The notes under the pieces are model-generated. The model was not told the origin of the DNA. It ran no database searches and saw nothing but the letters and a program-made list of their open reading frames with translations. The position numbers and the translations under genes were made by a program. From the NCBI GenBank assembly GCA_023614405.1, contig CM042689.1, positions 281,735,533 through 281,799,532 of the forward strand: 64,000 nucleotides of DNA, read 5' to 3'. Shown piece by piece: positions 21,901 to 34,277 of the stretch. This DNA comes from Avena insularis (Eukaryota > Streptophyta > Magnoliopsida > Poales > Poaceae). How positions within the stretch are numbered: position 1 is the first letter of the stretch; every line of letters starts with the position of its first letter.

Positions 21901-22721
21901 CTGTTCTAGGTTCCTTGGTCGACCTTCGTTGACACCTCGCTGCGTAGCAGCTGCGGCCATCTTTGGATGATCCTTCGCAACTCGCTTTTCTTCGGGACCA
22001 TGTTCATAGTCTTGAGAGGGAGTTGCTTGGGTTGCGTGGTCACGCCGATGTTTGGAAGTCCAAGGCGGATCGCGGTGCAGCCAGAGAGGAGTACTTGATG
22101 GCGGAACTGCTTCGGCTATCTGAGCAGCTTCAATGTAAGTTGTTCTTTGTTTCGAGTTGTAGCTTAGTTTTTCGGATGAGCCTACAGGCCTTGCCTCTAT
22201 TTTGTACAATTGTCGCAGGTGCTAATCTTGCTCCGAGGGAAGAGAAAGAGCGTGTCGCTGTTCGGGTCAATTGCTTGACTCAACAGGACATGGAGGCCGG
22301 TGGCTTCTTCTGGATGGATCGTGATCGTGCCATGGCTCTGGCGACGGTGCAGGATCGTGTGCACCAGGTTTCGCGGGTGCTTCGCTAGGTGCAAACGTCG
22401 CTTGCCACGGTGTTGCATGTCATGTTTCCTTTGGATGCCGTGTCGACGAGCCTTGCGGGTCTTCTGTCGAAGTTTCGGAGCGTGAGCAATGTTAAGGAGT
22501 TGGTGCGGCAACAGCTCGTCGCCGGAGTGAAGGCTGCTTTGTCTCTTGTGAGACTGCACTGGCCTGATGTAGATTTGTCTGCTGTGGCGGCTGGGCCACC
22601 TCCTCGGCGAGATGGTGATGAGTGGGACATGCGTCCACATTATGCAGCTGTGAGGCAGTATGCCGAACAGGTCGTAGATTTGTTTGAGCAGCGTGCTCAG
22701 GTTATTCTTCAGAATAGGTAG
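18914..22721 (+). pseudogene. Antisense ORF of the Tat element (Transposase_28-type, intron-containing)
   Basis: It runs opposite to gag-pol. From the ATG at 18914 (MGKTKKSS) it has a Ser/Gly/Lys-rich start, then the domain: SPNSLLHIACFITCCECWLGI, FGLFRKLY, YPIGGCIISL and YWRRRWFYIRD, which I recognise as Pfam PF04195. Later segments are a Ser/Arg-rich acidic stretch (20050-20140), coiled-coil blocks with many Glu/Lys/Leu (20800-21100), and a C-terminal piece ending at 22721 (LFEQRAQVILQNR). GT...AG boundaries, such as an AG at 19947, suggest introns. A frame change after about 19600 breaks the domain, so I call it a pseudogene. The function of this family is unknown. Confidence 0.72.
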
Positions 22722-23300
22722 TACCTGTAAAAGAGATAGATGTAAAATTTGTATATTTCGACTGGGCGTGTTGTGCCCTTTGTTGTAAAGGTTTGCTTGT
22801 TGTAAGCATGCAGTGCTTTGTTTGAGTACGTGTCATTTTCGTTTGCCTGACGTTGTCAGCTACTCAGGTGTACACGCGTGATCCTCTGTCGATGAAATCG
22901 TGAGGTGGGGGAAGCCCCCGAGTGCGTTTGTAGCATAAAGTAAAGTTGCAAATAGCGAACGGAAGTTTGGGGCGAGACACTTAGCTTTATTTATATCGTA
23001 ATGGAGGAAGTACATTGTTCGGCTGAATAGCCTTGGCTGAGAAGCCTTATTGAAAGTAAAAGGGTAAATAGCTAGGGGTAGAATCTTCGCAAGTGCGCGA
23101 TGTTCCATGGGTTGGAGTATGCGACTCCAGACTCCACGTGCTTGAGGCGATAGGCGCCACCTGGGATGACTTCGGTGATGACGTAGGGTCCTTCCCATGG
23201 TGACTCGAATTTCTTCGGTCGCTCTTGCTTGAGTCGCAAGACGAGGTCTCCTTCGACGAAGGACCTTGGGCGCAGCCGGCGGCTGTGGTAGTTGCGAGAC
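22722..23300. other. Tat spacer between antisense gene and integrase end
   Basis: The two convergent genes end here. It contains another GGAAGCCCCCGAGTGCG block (22911-22927). The integrase C-terminus may extend into it in broken frames. Confidence 0.5.
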
Positions 23301-24977
23301 TCACTGGTACACTGATCGAGCTGCTGCTATGTCTCTTGCTTCGTCGAGTGTGTCGACGGCGTCTTCGAGTGCAGCCGTGGATTCGGCTTCGCTGTAAGCG
23401 ACGACCCGGGGGGCCTGGTGGCGTACTTTGGCTGGTAGCACGGCCTCAACTCCGTGCACCATGAAGAACGGCGTGTAGCCGGTGGAGCTATTTGGCGTAG
23501 TCCGTAAGCTCCACAGGACGGACGGTAGCTCTTTCGTCCAGGCTCCAGCTTTTCGTTCGAGTGGACTCATGAGGCGCTTCTTGATGCCAGCGCCGATTAG
23601 GCCGTTGGCCTTTTCCACTTGCCCGTTTGTTTGCGGGTGTGCCACTGAGGCGTACGTGATGTTGATCCCAAGGTCTTCGCAGAAGTCCTGGAACTCCTTA
23701 GAGATAAAGTTCGATCCATTGTCGGTGATGATGCTGTGCGGTACGCCGAACCTATAGACAATGGACTCGAAGAACTTGACGGCAGTTTTGCCTTTCTGGT
23801 TGGTGACTGGCATGGCCTCGACCCACTTGGTGAATTTGTCGACTGCGACCAGGAGGTAAACGTGTCCCCCTTTCGAGGACTTTGGCAGTTTGCCGATCAT
23901 GTCGAGGCCCCATTAAGCAAAAGGCCAGGCTATAGGTATGGGTCTGAGCTCGGACCCGGGTGCGTGCGGTTTGTCGGCAAACCGTTGGCACCCGTTGCAT
24001 CTTCGGACGATGTCCTTTGCGTCGCTCATGGCCGTTGGCCAGTAGAATCCGGCTCGTAGAGCTTTGGCGACAAGGGAGCGGCTGCCTGCGTGATGGCCGC
24101 AGATGCCCTCGTGGATGTCTTGGAGGATGGATTTCCCGTCACCGATGATGACGCACCGTTGTAGTACACCCGTAATACTGCGCTTGTATAGCTCGCCATT
24201 GATGATGGTGAAGGCTTTTGACCGACGAGATATGCGCCGCATCCGCTTGTCAGGCAGTTCTCCGTTTATCAAGAACTGGAGGTATGGTCGCGTCCAAGTT
24301 TCTTCGACTGCCATGACCTGCATCAGGTTGACCATGGCGACCTTTGTGTCCAGTTTCTCGGGTCCTTCATGTCCTTCGGGCAGCGTAGACCCCGAGTGTT
24401 CTGCCTCTTCGTGTGATCCCTTGGGGAATTTTCGCTTGATGGATGGCACGCAGATCTGTTCGAGGAACACACCCGGTGGCACCTTGGCGCAGGTGGAGCC
24501 GATGTTGGCGAGTCTGTCGGCTTCCTCGTTGCTTTCTCTACCGATGTGCCGAAGCTCGCAGCCGCCGAATTCTCCTTCGAGTGCATTGTAGAGAGCGCGG
24601 TACGCGATCATGTTTTCAGCGTGTGCGTCGCACTCATTCATCGTCTGCTAGACGACGAGGTTGGAGTCGCCGTAGATGACCAGGCGTGTTGCGCCGCATA
24701 TCTTTGCCATCCTCATACCGTGGATGAGGGCTTCGTATTCGGCCTCGTTGTTGGAGGCTCGGAATTTCATCCGCAGGACGTACTTCATCTGGTCACCCTG
24801 CGGGGAGGTCAAGATGACCCGCCCTGCTCCGCTTCGCTTGGAGCCGTCGGGCGCATTGTCCACGATCGCGACATGTCCGGGGTGTCCGCAGCTGCAGCTC
24901 CATCCATGTACCAGAAGTCCGGAAGGACTTGAGATTTGATTACAGTCGCTTCTCATAGATGATGTCCAGGGTGACAC
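23301..24977 (-). pseudogene. Tat pol: second RNase H and integrase
   Basis: Minus strand. RNase H segment: FRASNNEAEYEALIHGM and YGDSNLVV, the pattern of the additional RNase H of Tat elements, with a TAG at about 24650 where a Gln codon is expected. Integrase follows: zinc-binding HEGICGHH ... RCNGCQRF, then GLDMIGKLPKS with the first Asp, ITDNGSNFIS with the second, and NGQVEKANG with the Glu. Another in-frame TAA at about 23915 separates WPFA from WGLDMIG. Integrase would insert the cDNA into chromosomal DNA. At least two stops make it inactive. Confidence 0.9.
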
Positions 24978-25873
24978 CGATGCCCCACAGGGCCACGCGT
25001 CTGTGGCCTCGGATTATTCAGATCTTTGTTCAGGGGTGCCTCGTTGACGACCATTACCTGGTGCTCCTGGAAGTAATGGCTCAGCCGTCGAGCCATCATG
25101 AACACGCCGTAGGCGAGCTTTTGGTAGTGAGGGTACCTCTGCTTTGTTGGTGTCAGTACCTCGCCGAGGTAGTAGATTGGGCGCTGGACCCATGGGTCTT
25201 GCCTTCTTCGGGTCGTTCGACCACTAGCACGGTGCTGACCACCTGGTGTGTGGCTGCTATGTACAGCAGCAGAGGCTCACGTTCCTTTGGCGTGACCAAG
25301 ACGGGCGAGGTGGAGAGAAGCCGCTTGAGGCTTTCGAATGCATCGTTGGCTTCCGGCGTCCACTCGAATTTATCTGCTGCGTGAAATTGGTAGAATGGTA
25401 GGGCCTTCGCCCATGCGGTGATGAATTTGCTTAACGCCGCTTATTCGCCCCGAGCTGCTGGACGCCTTTGAGGTTTTTCGCTTCTCCATCGCCATGATGG
25501 CTCGATTTTCTTCGGTTCGCTTGATCCTCCGAGAGATGAAGTACCCAAGCAGCTGACCCGATGGGACGCCGAAGGCACACTTTTCGGGGTTGAGCTTGAT
25601 CCTGTAGCGATCAAGGTTGTCGAACGTCTCGCGGAGATTGTCGATAAGTGTCCTTGCCTCCTTGGTTTTTATGACTATGTCGTCAACATAGACTTGGACG
25701 TTGCGACCGATCTGGTCCTTGAGGCAGGCCTGCATGCATCGCTGGTACGTGGCACCTGCGTTCTTTAGCCCGAAAGGCATTGTGTTGTAGCAGAATACTC
25801 CGAACGGTGTGATAAACGCCGTTTTCTCCTGATCTTTGACCTTGAGTCGAATCTGGTTATAGCCTGAGAAGGC
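24978..25873 (-). pseudogene. Tat pol: reverse transcriptase core and first RNase H, cut by Copia
   Basis: Minus strand from the junction: AFSGYNQIRLK, FITPFGVFCYNTMPFGLKNA and the catalytic VYVDDIVIKT, then the thumb (YRIKLNPEKCAFGV) and a first RNase H region in several frames with FEWTPEANDAFESLK. The sequence starts abruptly at 25873, inside the FLDAFSGY motif. The preceding RT part is found at 35974-36162, after the Copia insertion, and about 50 codons between the two are missing. Confidence 0.88.
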
Positions 25874-27938
25874 TTTAAATAGGGCACCATCTAAATCCAT
25901 TGAGACGACACCGTATGAACTGTGGTTTGGTGCTAAACCTAAGTTATCGTTTCTTAAAGTTTGGGGATGCGAAGCTTACGTCAAGAAGGTGATGTCGGAC
26001 AAGCTCGAACCCAAAGCGGAGAAATGCGTCATCATAGGATACCCTAAGGAAACTATTGGGTATACCTTCTATCACAGAACCGAAGGCAAAGTGTTTGTTG
26101 CAAAGAACGGTTCCTTTCTTGAGAAGGAGTTTCTCTCGAAAGAAGTGAGTGGGAGGAAAGTAGAGCTAGACAAGGTTATTGAACCTTCTCTTGAGTTGGA
26201 GAGTAGCACAGCACCTGAAATTGTTCTAGTGCCGCCTGCACCAACGATAGAGGAAGCTAATGACAAGGATCATGAAGCTTCGGACGATGTGCTCTTGAAC
26301 GTCCTTGGTCGACAAGGTCGTGTGCCCCTCTGAGTGGTATGGCAACTGCCTGTCTTGCCTTGCTAGTAGAAGACAGTGAACCTCTGAACTATGAGGAAGC
26401 GATGATGAGCCCAGACTCGAGAAATGGCTAGAAGCCATGAACCATTGGGATCCATGAGCGAAAACCAAGTATGGACTTTGGTGGACCCTCCTAGCGACCG
26501 AAAGGCCGTTGAGTGCAAATGGATTTTCAAGAAGAAAACGGACGCGGATGGTAATGTTACCGTCTGTAAAGCACGGCTTGTCGCGAAAGGTTTTTGACAA
26601 GTTCAAGGTGTTGACTACGATGAGACTTTCTCTCCCGTAGCGATGTTTAAGTCCATTCGGATTTTATTAGCAATTGCTGCGTTTCATGATTATGAAATAT
26701 GGCATATGGATGTCAAGACTGCTTTCCTCAATGGCAACATTGATGAAGAGTTGTATATGATGCAACCCGAGGGTTTTGTCGATCCTAAGGATGCTGATAA
26801 AGTATGCAAACTTCAGCGTTCCATTTATGGACTAAAGCAAGCATCTCGGAGTTGGAACCTTCGTTTTGATCAAGCGATCAAGAGCTTTGGATTTGTTCCA
26901 AATTGCTACGAAGCTTGCATCTACAAGAAAGTGAGTGGGAGCTCAGTGACATTTCTGGTACTATATGTGGATGACATATTGATTATTGGAAATGACATTA
27001 ACATGCTTAACGATGTGAAGAGTTATTTGAACAAGTGTTTTTCAATGAAAGACCTAGGTGAAGCTGCTTATATATTGGGCATCAAAATCTATAGAGATAG
27101 ACAAAGACGCCTGATAGTTTTAAGCCAGAGTACAAACCTAGACAAAGTTCTGAAAAGGTTCAGAATGGATAAGGCAAAGAAAGGTTCAGTGCCTATGTTG
27201 TCAGGTAAGATATTGAGTAAGGCTCAGTGTCCAGCTACGGTAAATGATAGGGAAGCTATGAGCAAAGTGCCTTATGCCTCGGCCATAGGTTCTATCATGT
27301 ATGCCATGCTGTGTACTAGACCGGATGTGTCCAATGCTCTTAGTTTAACGAAGGTATCAAAGTGATCCAGAGTGGAACATCGATACCGTGAAGAACATCC
27401 TAAAGTACCTAAGTAGGACTAAAGAAATGTTCTTAGTCTATGGGGTGATGAACAAATGTCAGTAAAAGGTTACGTCGACGCAAGTTTTGACAATACAAGG
27501 ATGATTCTAAATCTCAGAGGATACGTGTATATTTTGAATGGAGGAGCTGTGAGCTGGAGAAGCGCAAGCAAAGCGTGATCACGGGATCTACTGAGAAGCG
27601 AATACATGGCTGCCGCAGCGTCAAGTGAAGGAGTTTGGATCAGAAACTTCATCACTGAGCTTGGCGTGGTTCCAAGTGCATTGGACCCACTAGAGATATT
27701 ATGTGACAAAACTGGCGCCATAGCACTCGCTAAGGAACCAAGATATCATCCAAAGACCAAGCATATCAACCGCAAGTTTCATATAATCCGAGATTATATA
27801 GCAGATGGAGATCTGAAGATTAGCAAAGTACATACAGATCTGAATGTCGCAGATCCATTGACTAAACCTCTTCCACGTGTAAAACATGATCAGCACCTCA
27901 GTGCCATGGGTGTGAGATTGTTGCCAAATGTAAACTAG
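25874..27938 (+). pseudogene. Copia pol, late integrase to RNase H (copy B)
   Basis: It begins at TTTAAATAGGGCACC, corresponding to NRAPSKS near the end of integrase, then PYELWFGAKPKLS and KVWGCEAYV. RT is open at 26643-27365 with MDVKTAFLNG and LYVDDILI. Frame breaks occur after 26333, around 26430-26600 (including a TGA at 26596 in FRQ context), after 27365 and around 27420-27605. RNase H resumes at 27606 and ends KPLPRVKHD. The polypurine tract before 27967 is intact. Confidence 0.9.
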
Positions 27939-27966
27939 ATTATTGACTCTAGTGCAAGTGGGAGAC

Positions 27967-29691
27967 TGTTGGAATTATGCCCTAGAGGCAATAATAAAGA
28001 TGTTATTATTATAATTCTTGTTCATGATAATGTTTATATTCCATGCTAGAATTGTATTAAGCGGAAACTTGAATACTTGTGTGGTTTGTGAACAACACTG
28101 TGTCCCTAGTACGCCTCTATGGACTAGCTCATTGATTAATGATGGTTAAGGTTTCCTAACCATGGACATGAGTTGTCAATTAATAATGAGATCATATCAT
28201 TGGGAGAATGATATGGTGGACAAACCCAAACTAAGTGAAGCAATTAGATCGTGTCATCGTGTTCGTCTTTGCAAAGCTTTTCTTATGTCAAATATTGTAT
28301 TCCTTAGACCATGAGATAATACAACTCCCTGGTATCGGAAGAAATCTTTGAGGTCATCAAACGTCATCCTATGAGAGGGTGATCATAAAGGTGTCTCTAA
28401 GGTGATCGGAAAGTATCTATTTGGGTTGTATGTATCGAGATGGGATTTGTCCCTCCCAAGTCGGAGAGATATACTTCGGGCCCACTCGGTAATCGATATC
28501 AACACCGCTTGCAAGCATGTGGTTAAGGAGTTAATCACAAAGTGATATCGGATTACGGAACGAGTAAAGTACTTGCTGTGAACGAGATTGAACTAGGTAT
28601 GGCCAGTCGACGATCGAATCTCGGGCAAGTAAAATATCGCGAGATGAAGGGAATATATATATGGGATTGATTGAATCCTGGCATCGTGGTTCATCCGATA
28701 TGATCATCGATGGATGTGTGGGAGTCAATATGGGTTTCCAGACCCCGCTATTGATTATTGATAGAAGATCATGTCTACATATTCTCGAACCCGCAGGGTC
28801 ACACACTTAACGTGTCTCGACGCTAGGATAGATTGGATAATTGGTTTATGAGTTTTTGTCCAGAGTCTCGGATGGGATCCGAGACATCACGAGAGGTTCC
28901 AGAATGGTCCGGAGAATAAGATTCATATAAGGCAGTGCAGTTTTTGGAGTTCAGAATTGTTCCGGGTTAATCGGTATTGTACCGGAAGCTTCTAGAACCT
29001 TCCGGAAGGGGACCAACGTGGCCCCACCTTCCGGGAGGGGGCATGGGCCTATGAGGGAGTGCCCTAGCCGCATTGGGCCAGGGGCACAAGGCCCCATAGG
29101 GCGCAGCCGGCCAAAGAGGGTTTAAACCCTAGATAGAGCTTCTAGAAGGGGGGTTTCCTTGCCCCCCACTCCTCCTCCTTTGGGGCCGCCTGTTTGGGCT
29201 TGGGGAGGGGCTAGGGCTGCGCCCCACCCCTCTATATAAAGAGGGCTGGGGGCGCACTACCCTCCACACCTTCCCCTCCAAGAGCTAGCCGTCCTGCTGC
29301 CCTCCTCTCTCTCTCCCTCCCGACTGCGTGTAGGCGAAGCCCTGCTGCAAAAACTCTCCACCAATTGCACCGCGCCGTCGCATTGTAGATCCAACCCATC
29401 TCTCGACCATACTTTCTGGTCCAAGGAAGGAGGAGACGTCGAGGTGCTGCACGTGTGCATCTCACGGAGGCACCGCCACTTGTGGTGCTAGATCGGATCG
29501 GATCGCGAGCAGGAGAAGCGAGTACGACTACATCACCCACGTTCCGACGAACGTTCCGCTGTGCGAATCTTCAAGGGTATGAAGATCTAATCCAATCTCT
29601 CTCGTTGTTTGCATCTCCTAGATTAGATCTTGGCTTTCCCTTTGTTCGCATCCGTAGAAAATTATGATTTACTATGCCGCGAAACCCTTCA
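27967..29691 (+). repeat. Central Copia LTR, 1725 bp
   Basis: It starts TGTTGGAATTATGCC after the polypurine tract of unit B and ends CCCTTCA. It is followed after one base by the primer-binding site of unit C. The TATA box is at 29233-29240. Confidence 0.93.
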
Positions 29692-29692
29692 G

Positions 29693-29704
29693 TGGTATCA
29701 GAGC
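29693..29704 (+). other. Copia primer-binding site
   Basis: TGGTATCAGAGC is complementary to the 3' end of plant initiator tRNA-Met, the usual primer of Ty1/Copia elements. Confidence 0.93.
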
Positions 29705-30900
29705 TAGATCTATGCGTAGATGTGTTTCACGAGTAGAACGCAACATGGTTGTTGCGGGCGTTGATGTTTTCTGTTGCAAGCCTCTTGTTTGTGTTCTTCT
29801 TATGACGCGGGATAGTGAGATTGAAGCGGTCCAGGCCAACCTTACGCTGACGCCGCTTCGCGACTTGACGTGTGGCTTGTTCCACACATGCGGTGGTGGA
29901 TGTCAGTTTCTCTCACTATAGTTGTCATGGGATTAACACCGGAGTTTGGCAACCATAATATCACCGTTGTGGCTTTCCGTAGGTAAGAATCGTTCTTAGC
30001 ATCTACTCCCATAAGCCACGTAAAACATGCAACAACAAAGTAGAGGCGTCTAACTTGTTTTTGCAGGGGGTGTTTTCTATGATATGGTATGGCCCAAGAT
30101 GTGATGTGTATAATGTATGCGATGATCATGTTTTGTAATGTTTCACGACTTGCATGTCGATGAGTACACAACCGGCAGGAGCCATATGGTTGTCTTTATA
30201 ATTGTGTATGACCTGTGTCAACTTCTTATGCCATGTAATAGTTTCACTTTATCGCTAAGTAGTTAGCAATAGTTGTAGTTGCTATTCGTGGTGGAGGCAA
30301 TCATGGTGGAGTGATGGAGATCATGCCGGCACGCACAAGATGGAGATCATTGCGCAAGGATTGGCTATACCATGTCACATAAAGTTATATGCATGTGATG
30401 TTTATCCCCTTTGTGTATCTTATTATGCTTAGATCGCGACGGTAGCATTATAAGATGATTCCTCAATTAAACATCAAGATAAAAAACTATGTTCTCCCCA
30501 AGTATGCACCGTTGCGAAAGTTCGTCGTGTCCAAGCATCACGTGCTGATCGGGTGCTATAGACTCTACGCTCACATACAACGGGTGCAAGCCAGTTTTGC
30601 ACACCCGGAAATACTTGAGTCTAACTTGACGAGCCTAGCATGTACAGACATGGCCTCGGAACACATGAACCGAAAGGTTAAGCATGATTCATATGAATGG
30701 TATGATCGACACTTCGTTGTCCACCATTGAAACCACATCTCTTCTCGTGAAGATCGGATTAGGTGTGGTGAATTTGGATCGTGTTCACTAAACAACTTGA
30801 GGGATGTTGAATTTAGTGGGAGTTCATCTAGTAACTTGATTAAGTTGAACTAGTTATCACGAACATAGTCTAATTTGTACTTACAAATACTATAGATCAC
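29705..30900 (+). other. Copia untranslated leader
   Basis: About 1.2 kb between the primer-binding site and the gag ATG at 30901, long as in BARE-type elements. It contains only short ORFs that I do not consider real. Confidence 0.75.
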
Positions 30901-31735
30901 ATGGCTAAGTCCAACTTCAACTTCAACGTTTTTGTTGAGATAGAAAAGCTTAGAAACAATGGGTCTAACTTCACCAAATGGTTCCGCATTCTGAGAATCA
31001 TTCTCGATGGCGGACAAAAGGACTATGTCCTTGAGAAAGCGCTAGGTGACGCCCCTGCTGTAGATGCGCCGGCTGATGAGAAAGCTGTTTATCAGTCACG
31101 CAAGGATGATTATGATTTGATTAAGATCGCCATGTTGTATGCTATGGAATCGGATCTTCAAAATCGTTTTGAGGAGTTCGCCAGGCCCTTTGAGATTCTT
31201 GAGGAGCTGAAAACTATGTTTCAGACTCAGGCCCGTTCTGAGAGATATGAGATCTCTAAGAAATTCTTTAACTACAAGATGGAGGAAGGGAGTTCCGTTA
31301 GTGAGCACGCCATTAAGATGTCGGGCAACACTCAACGCCTTGAGCAACTGGACTGCAAGATTCCAGAGGAGCTCAAGATTGACAGAGTTATGCAATCACT
31401 CCCTCCTAGCTACAAAAGTTTTGTAGTTGCTCACAATCAAATTGGTTCCACTGATATGATCACTGAGCTCTTCGCTAAGATGAAAGTAGCAGAGGTGGAC
31501 ATCAAAAAGAATAATCATATGTTGATGGTCAGCAAGCCCCCCACCTTCAAGAAAGGTAAGGGTGCAAAGAAGCCCTTCAAGAAAGGCGGCGGCAAGCGCG
31601 TTGCCCTGCTGAGAAGAAGCTCAAATCTGGTCCTAAGCCGGACACTAAGTGCTTCTATTGCAAGGACAAGGGTCACTAGAAGCGCAACTGTCCGAAGTAC
31701 TTAGCGGACAAGAAGGCTGGCACCATCAAAAGTAT
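30901..31735 (+). pseudogene. Copia gag with zinc knuckle (copy C)
   Basis: The ATG at 30901 starts MAKSNFNFNVFVEI. The gag domain follows (FTKWFRILRIILDG, FEILEELKTMFQ, SYKSFVVAHNQ), about 225 residues. A frame change in the Lys/Gly-rich stretch near 31600 is followed in the correct frame by the CCHC knuckle CFYCKDKGH-KRNC. A TAG at 31678-31680 replaces the Trp after His. Gag would form the particle coat and the knuckle would bind RNA. Two lesions inactivate this copy. Confidence 0.9.
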
Positions 31736-33000
31736 ATTTGATATACATGTTATTGATGTTTTCCTTACTAGCCCTCATTGTAGTGCCTGGGTATTTGATA
31801 CCGGTTCAGTTGCTAATATTTGTAACTCGAAACAGGAGCTACGGAATAGACGGCGGCTTGCGAGGGATGAGGTGACGATGCGCGTTGGCAACGGATCAAG
31901 AGTTGATGTGATGGCCGTCGGCACGCTCTCCTTAGTTTTACCTTCGGGATTAGTTTTAAACCTTAATAATTGTTATTATGTGCCTGCGTTGAGCATGAAC
32001 ATTATTTCTGGATCATGTTTATTGCAAGACGGTTATTCATTTAAATCGGAGAATAATGGTTGTTCTATTTATATGAGTAACATATTTTATGGTCATGCAC
32101 CGATTGTGAATGGTTTATTTCTTCTAAATCTCGAAAGGGATGAAACACACATCCATAACATTGAGGCTAAGAGATGCAAAGTAGATAGTGATAATGCTAC
32201 TTATTTGTGGCACTGTCGTCTAGGTCATATTGGTGTAAAGCGCATGAAGAAACTCCATTCTGATGGACTTTTGGAGTCTCTTGATTTTGAATCATTTGAC
32301 ACATGCGAACCATGCCTCATGGGCAAGATGATCAAAACCCCGTTCTCCGGTATGATGGAGAGAGCAACGGACTTGTTGGAAATCATACATACCGATGTAT
32401 GCGGACCGATGAGTGTTTTGACGCTCGGTGGATATCGCTATTTTCTCACTTTTACCGATGACTTAAGTAGATATGGGTATATCTATTTAATGAAACATAA
32501 ATCTGAAACATTTGAAAAGTTCAAGGAATTTCAGAATGAAGTGGAGAACCATCGTAACAGAAAAATTAAGTTTCTACGATCCGATCGTGGAGGTGAATAT
32601 TTGAGTTATGATTTTCTCACGCATCTTAATGCAAGCGGAATCGTTTCGCAACTCACGCCACCCGGAACACCACAACAAGAATGGTGTGTCCGAGCCGAAT
32701 CGAACCTTAATAGATATGGTCCAATCAATGATGTCTCTTACTGATTTGCCGTTATCATTTTGGGGTTATGCATTAGAAACCGCTGCATTCACTTTAAATA
32801 GGGCACCATCTAAATCCGTTGAGATGACACCGTATGAACTGTGGTTTGGTGCTAAACCTAAGTTGTCGTTTCTTAAAGTTTGGGGATGCGAAGCTTACGT
32901 CAAGAAGTTGATGCCGGACAAGCTCGAACCCAAAGCGAATGCGTCTTCATAGGATACCCTAAGGAAACTATTGGGTATACCTTCTATCCTGTAACCAAGG
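31736..33000 (+). pseudogene. Copia protease and integrase (copy C)
   Basis: Protease is marked by WVFDTGSVANIC (about 31789). Integrase has the zinc-binding WHCRLGHIGVKRM ... CEPCLMGK and the core residues in HTDVCGPM and RSDRGGEY. A frame change near 32683 falls at the third catalytic residue region (NGVSE in the other frame), after which the sequence continues to KVWGCEAYVKK. Small losses from 32930 onward break the frame again. Confidence 0.9.
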
Positions 33001-34228
33001 CAAAGTGTTTGTCATAAGAACGGTTCCTTTCTTGAGAAGGAGTTTCTCTCGAAAGAAGTGAGTGGGAGGAAAGTAGAGCTAGACGAGGTTATTGAACCTT
33101 CTCTTGAGTTGGAGAGTAGCACAAGACCTGAAATTGTTCCAAGGTCACTTACACTAACGATAGAGGAAGCTAATGACAAGGATCATGAAGCTTGGACGAT
33201 CTTGCTCTTGAACGTCGCAGGTCGACAAGGTCGTGTGCCCCTCCTGAGTGGTACGGCAACCCTGTCTTGACTGTCTTGCTAGTAGAAGACAGTGAACCTA
33301 CGAACTATGAGGAAGCGATGATGAGCCTAGACTCTGAGAAATGGCTAGAAGCCATGAAAGACCTAGGTGAAGCTGCTTATATATTGGGCATCAAAATCTA
33401 TAGAGATAGACAAAGACGCCTGATAGTTTTAAGCCAGAGTACATACCTAGACAAAGTTCTGAAAAGGTTCGAATGGATAAGGCAAAGAAAGGTTCAGTGC
33501 CTATGTTGTCGGTAAGATATTGAGCAAGGCTCGGTGTCCTACGGTAAATGATAGGAAGCTATGAGCAAAGTGCCTTATGCCTCGGCCATAGGTTCTATCA
33601 TGTATGCCATCTTGTGTACTAGACCGGATGTGTCCAATGCTCTTAGTTTGACGAAGGTGTATCAAAGTGATCCGAGTGGAACATGGACAACCGTGAAGAA
33701 CATCCTAAAGTACCTAAATAGGACTAAAGAAATGTTCTTAGTCTATGGGGTGATGAACACTGTCAGAAAGGTTACGTCGACGCAAGTTTTGACACCGACA
33801 AGGATGATTCTAAATCTCAGACAGGATACATTTATATTTTGAATGGAGGAGCTGTGAGCTGGAGAAGCTGCAAGCAAAGCGTGATCGTGGGATCTACAGT
33901 AGAAGCAGAATACATGGCTGCTGCAGAAGCGTCAAGTGAAGGAGCTTGGATCAGAAACTTCATCACTGAGCTTGGCGTGGTTCCAAGTGCATTGGACCCA
34001 CTGGAGATATTGTGTGACAACACTGGCGCCATAGCACTCGCTAAGGAACCAAGATATCATCCAAAGACCAAGCATATCAACCGCAAGTTTCATATAATCC
34101 GAGATTATATAGCAGATGGAGATCTGAAGATTAGCAAAGTACATACAGATCTGAATGTCGCAGATCCATTGACTAAACCTCTTCCACGTGTAAAACATGA
34201 TCAGCACCTCAGTGCCATGGGTGTTTGA
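33001..34228 (+). pseudogene. Copia pol with RT deleted; RNase H (copy C)
   Basis: After the integrase C-terminus the sequence reaches KWLEAMK (33354-33359 is ATGAAA) and jumps directly to DLGEAAYILGIK. In copy A these points lie at 31-36 and 643-648, so 612 bp (204 codons) are absent, including the YVDD motif. The frame is kept across the junction. The connection region has several small losses. The RNase H end (33839-34228) is open, with SVIVGSTVEAEYMAA and KHINRKFHIIRD. Confidence 0.9.
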
Positions 34229-34277
34229 TTGTTGCCAAATGTAAACTAGATTATTGACTCTAGTGCAAGTGGGAGAC

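Noticed and set aside
23225..25384. Plus-strand ORFs of 62-162 codons over the Tat pol region
   Set aside because: They mirror the minus-strand integrase and RNase H frames; the pol motifs on the minus strand are decisive.
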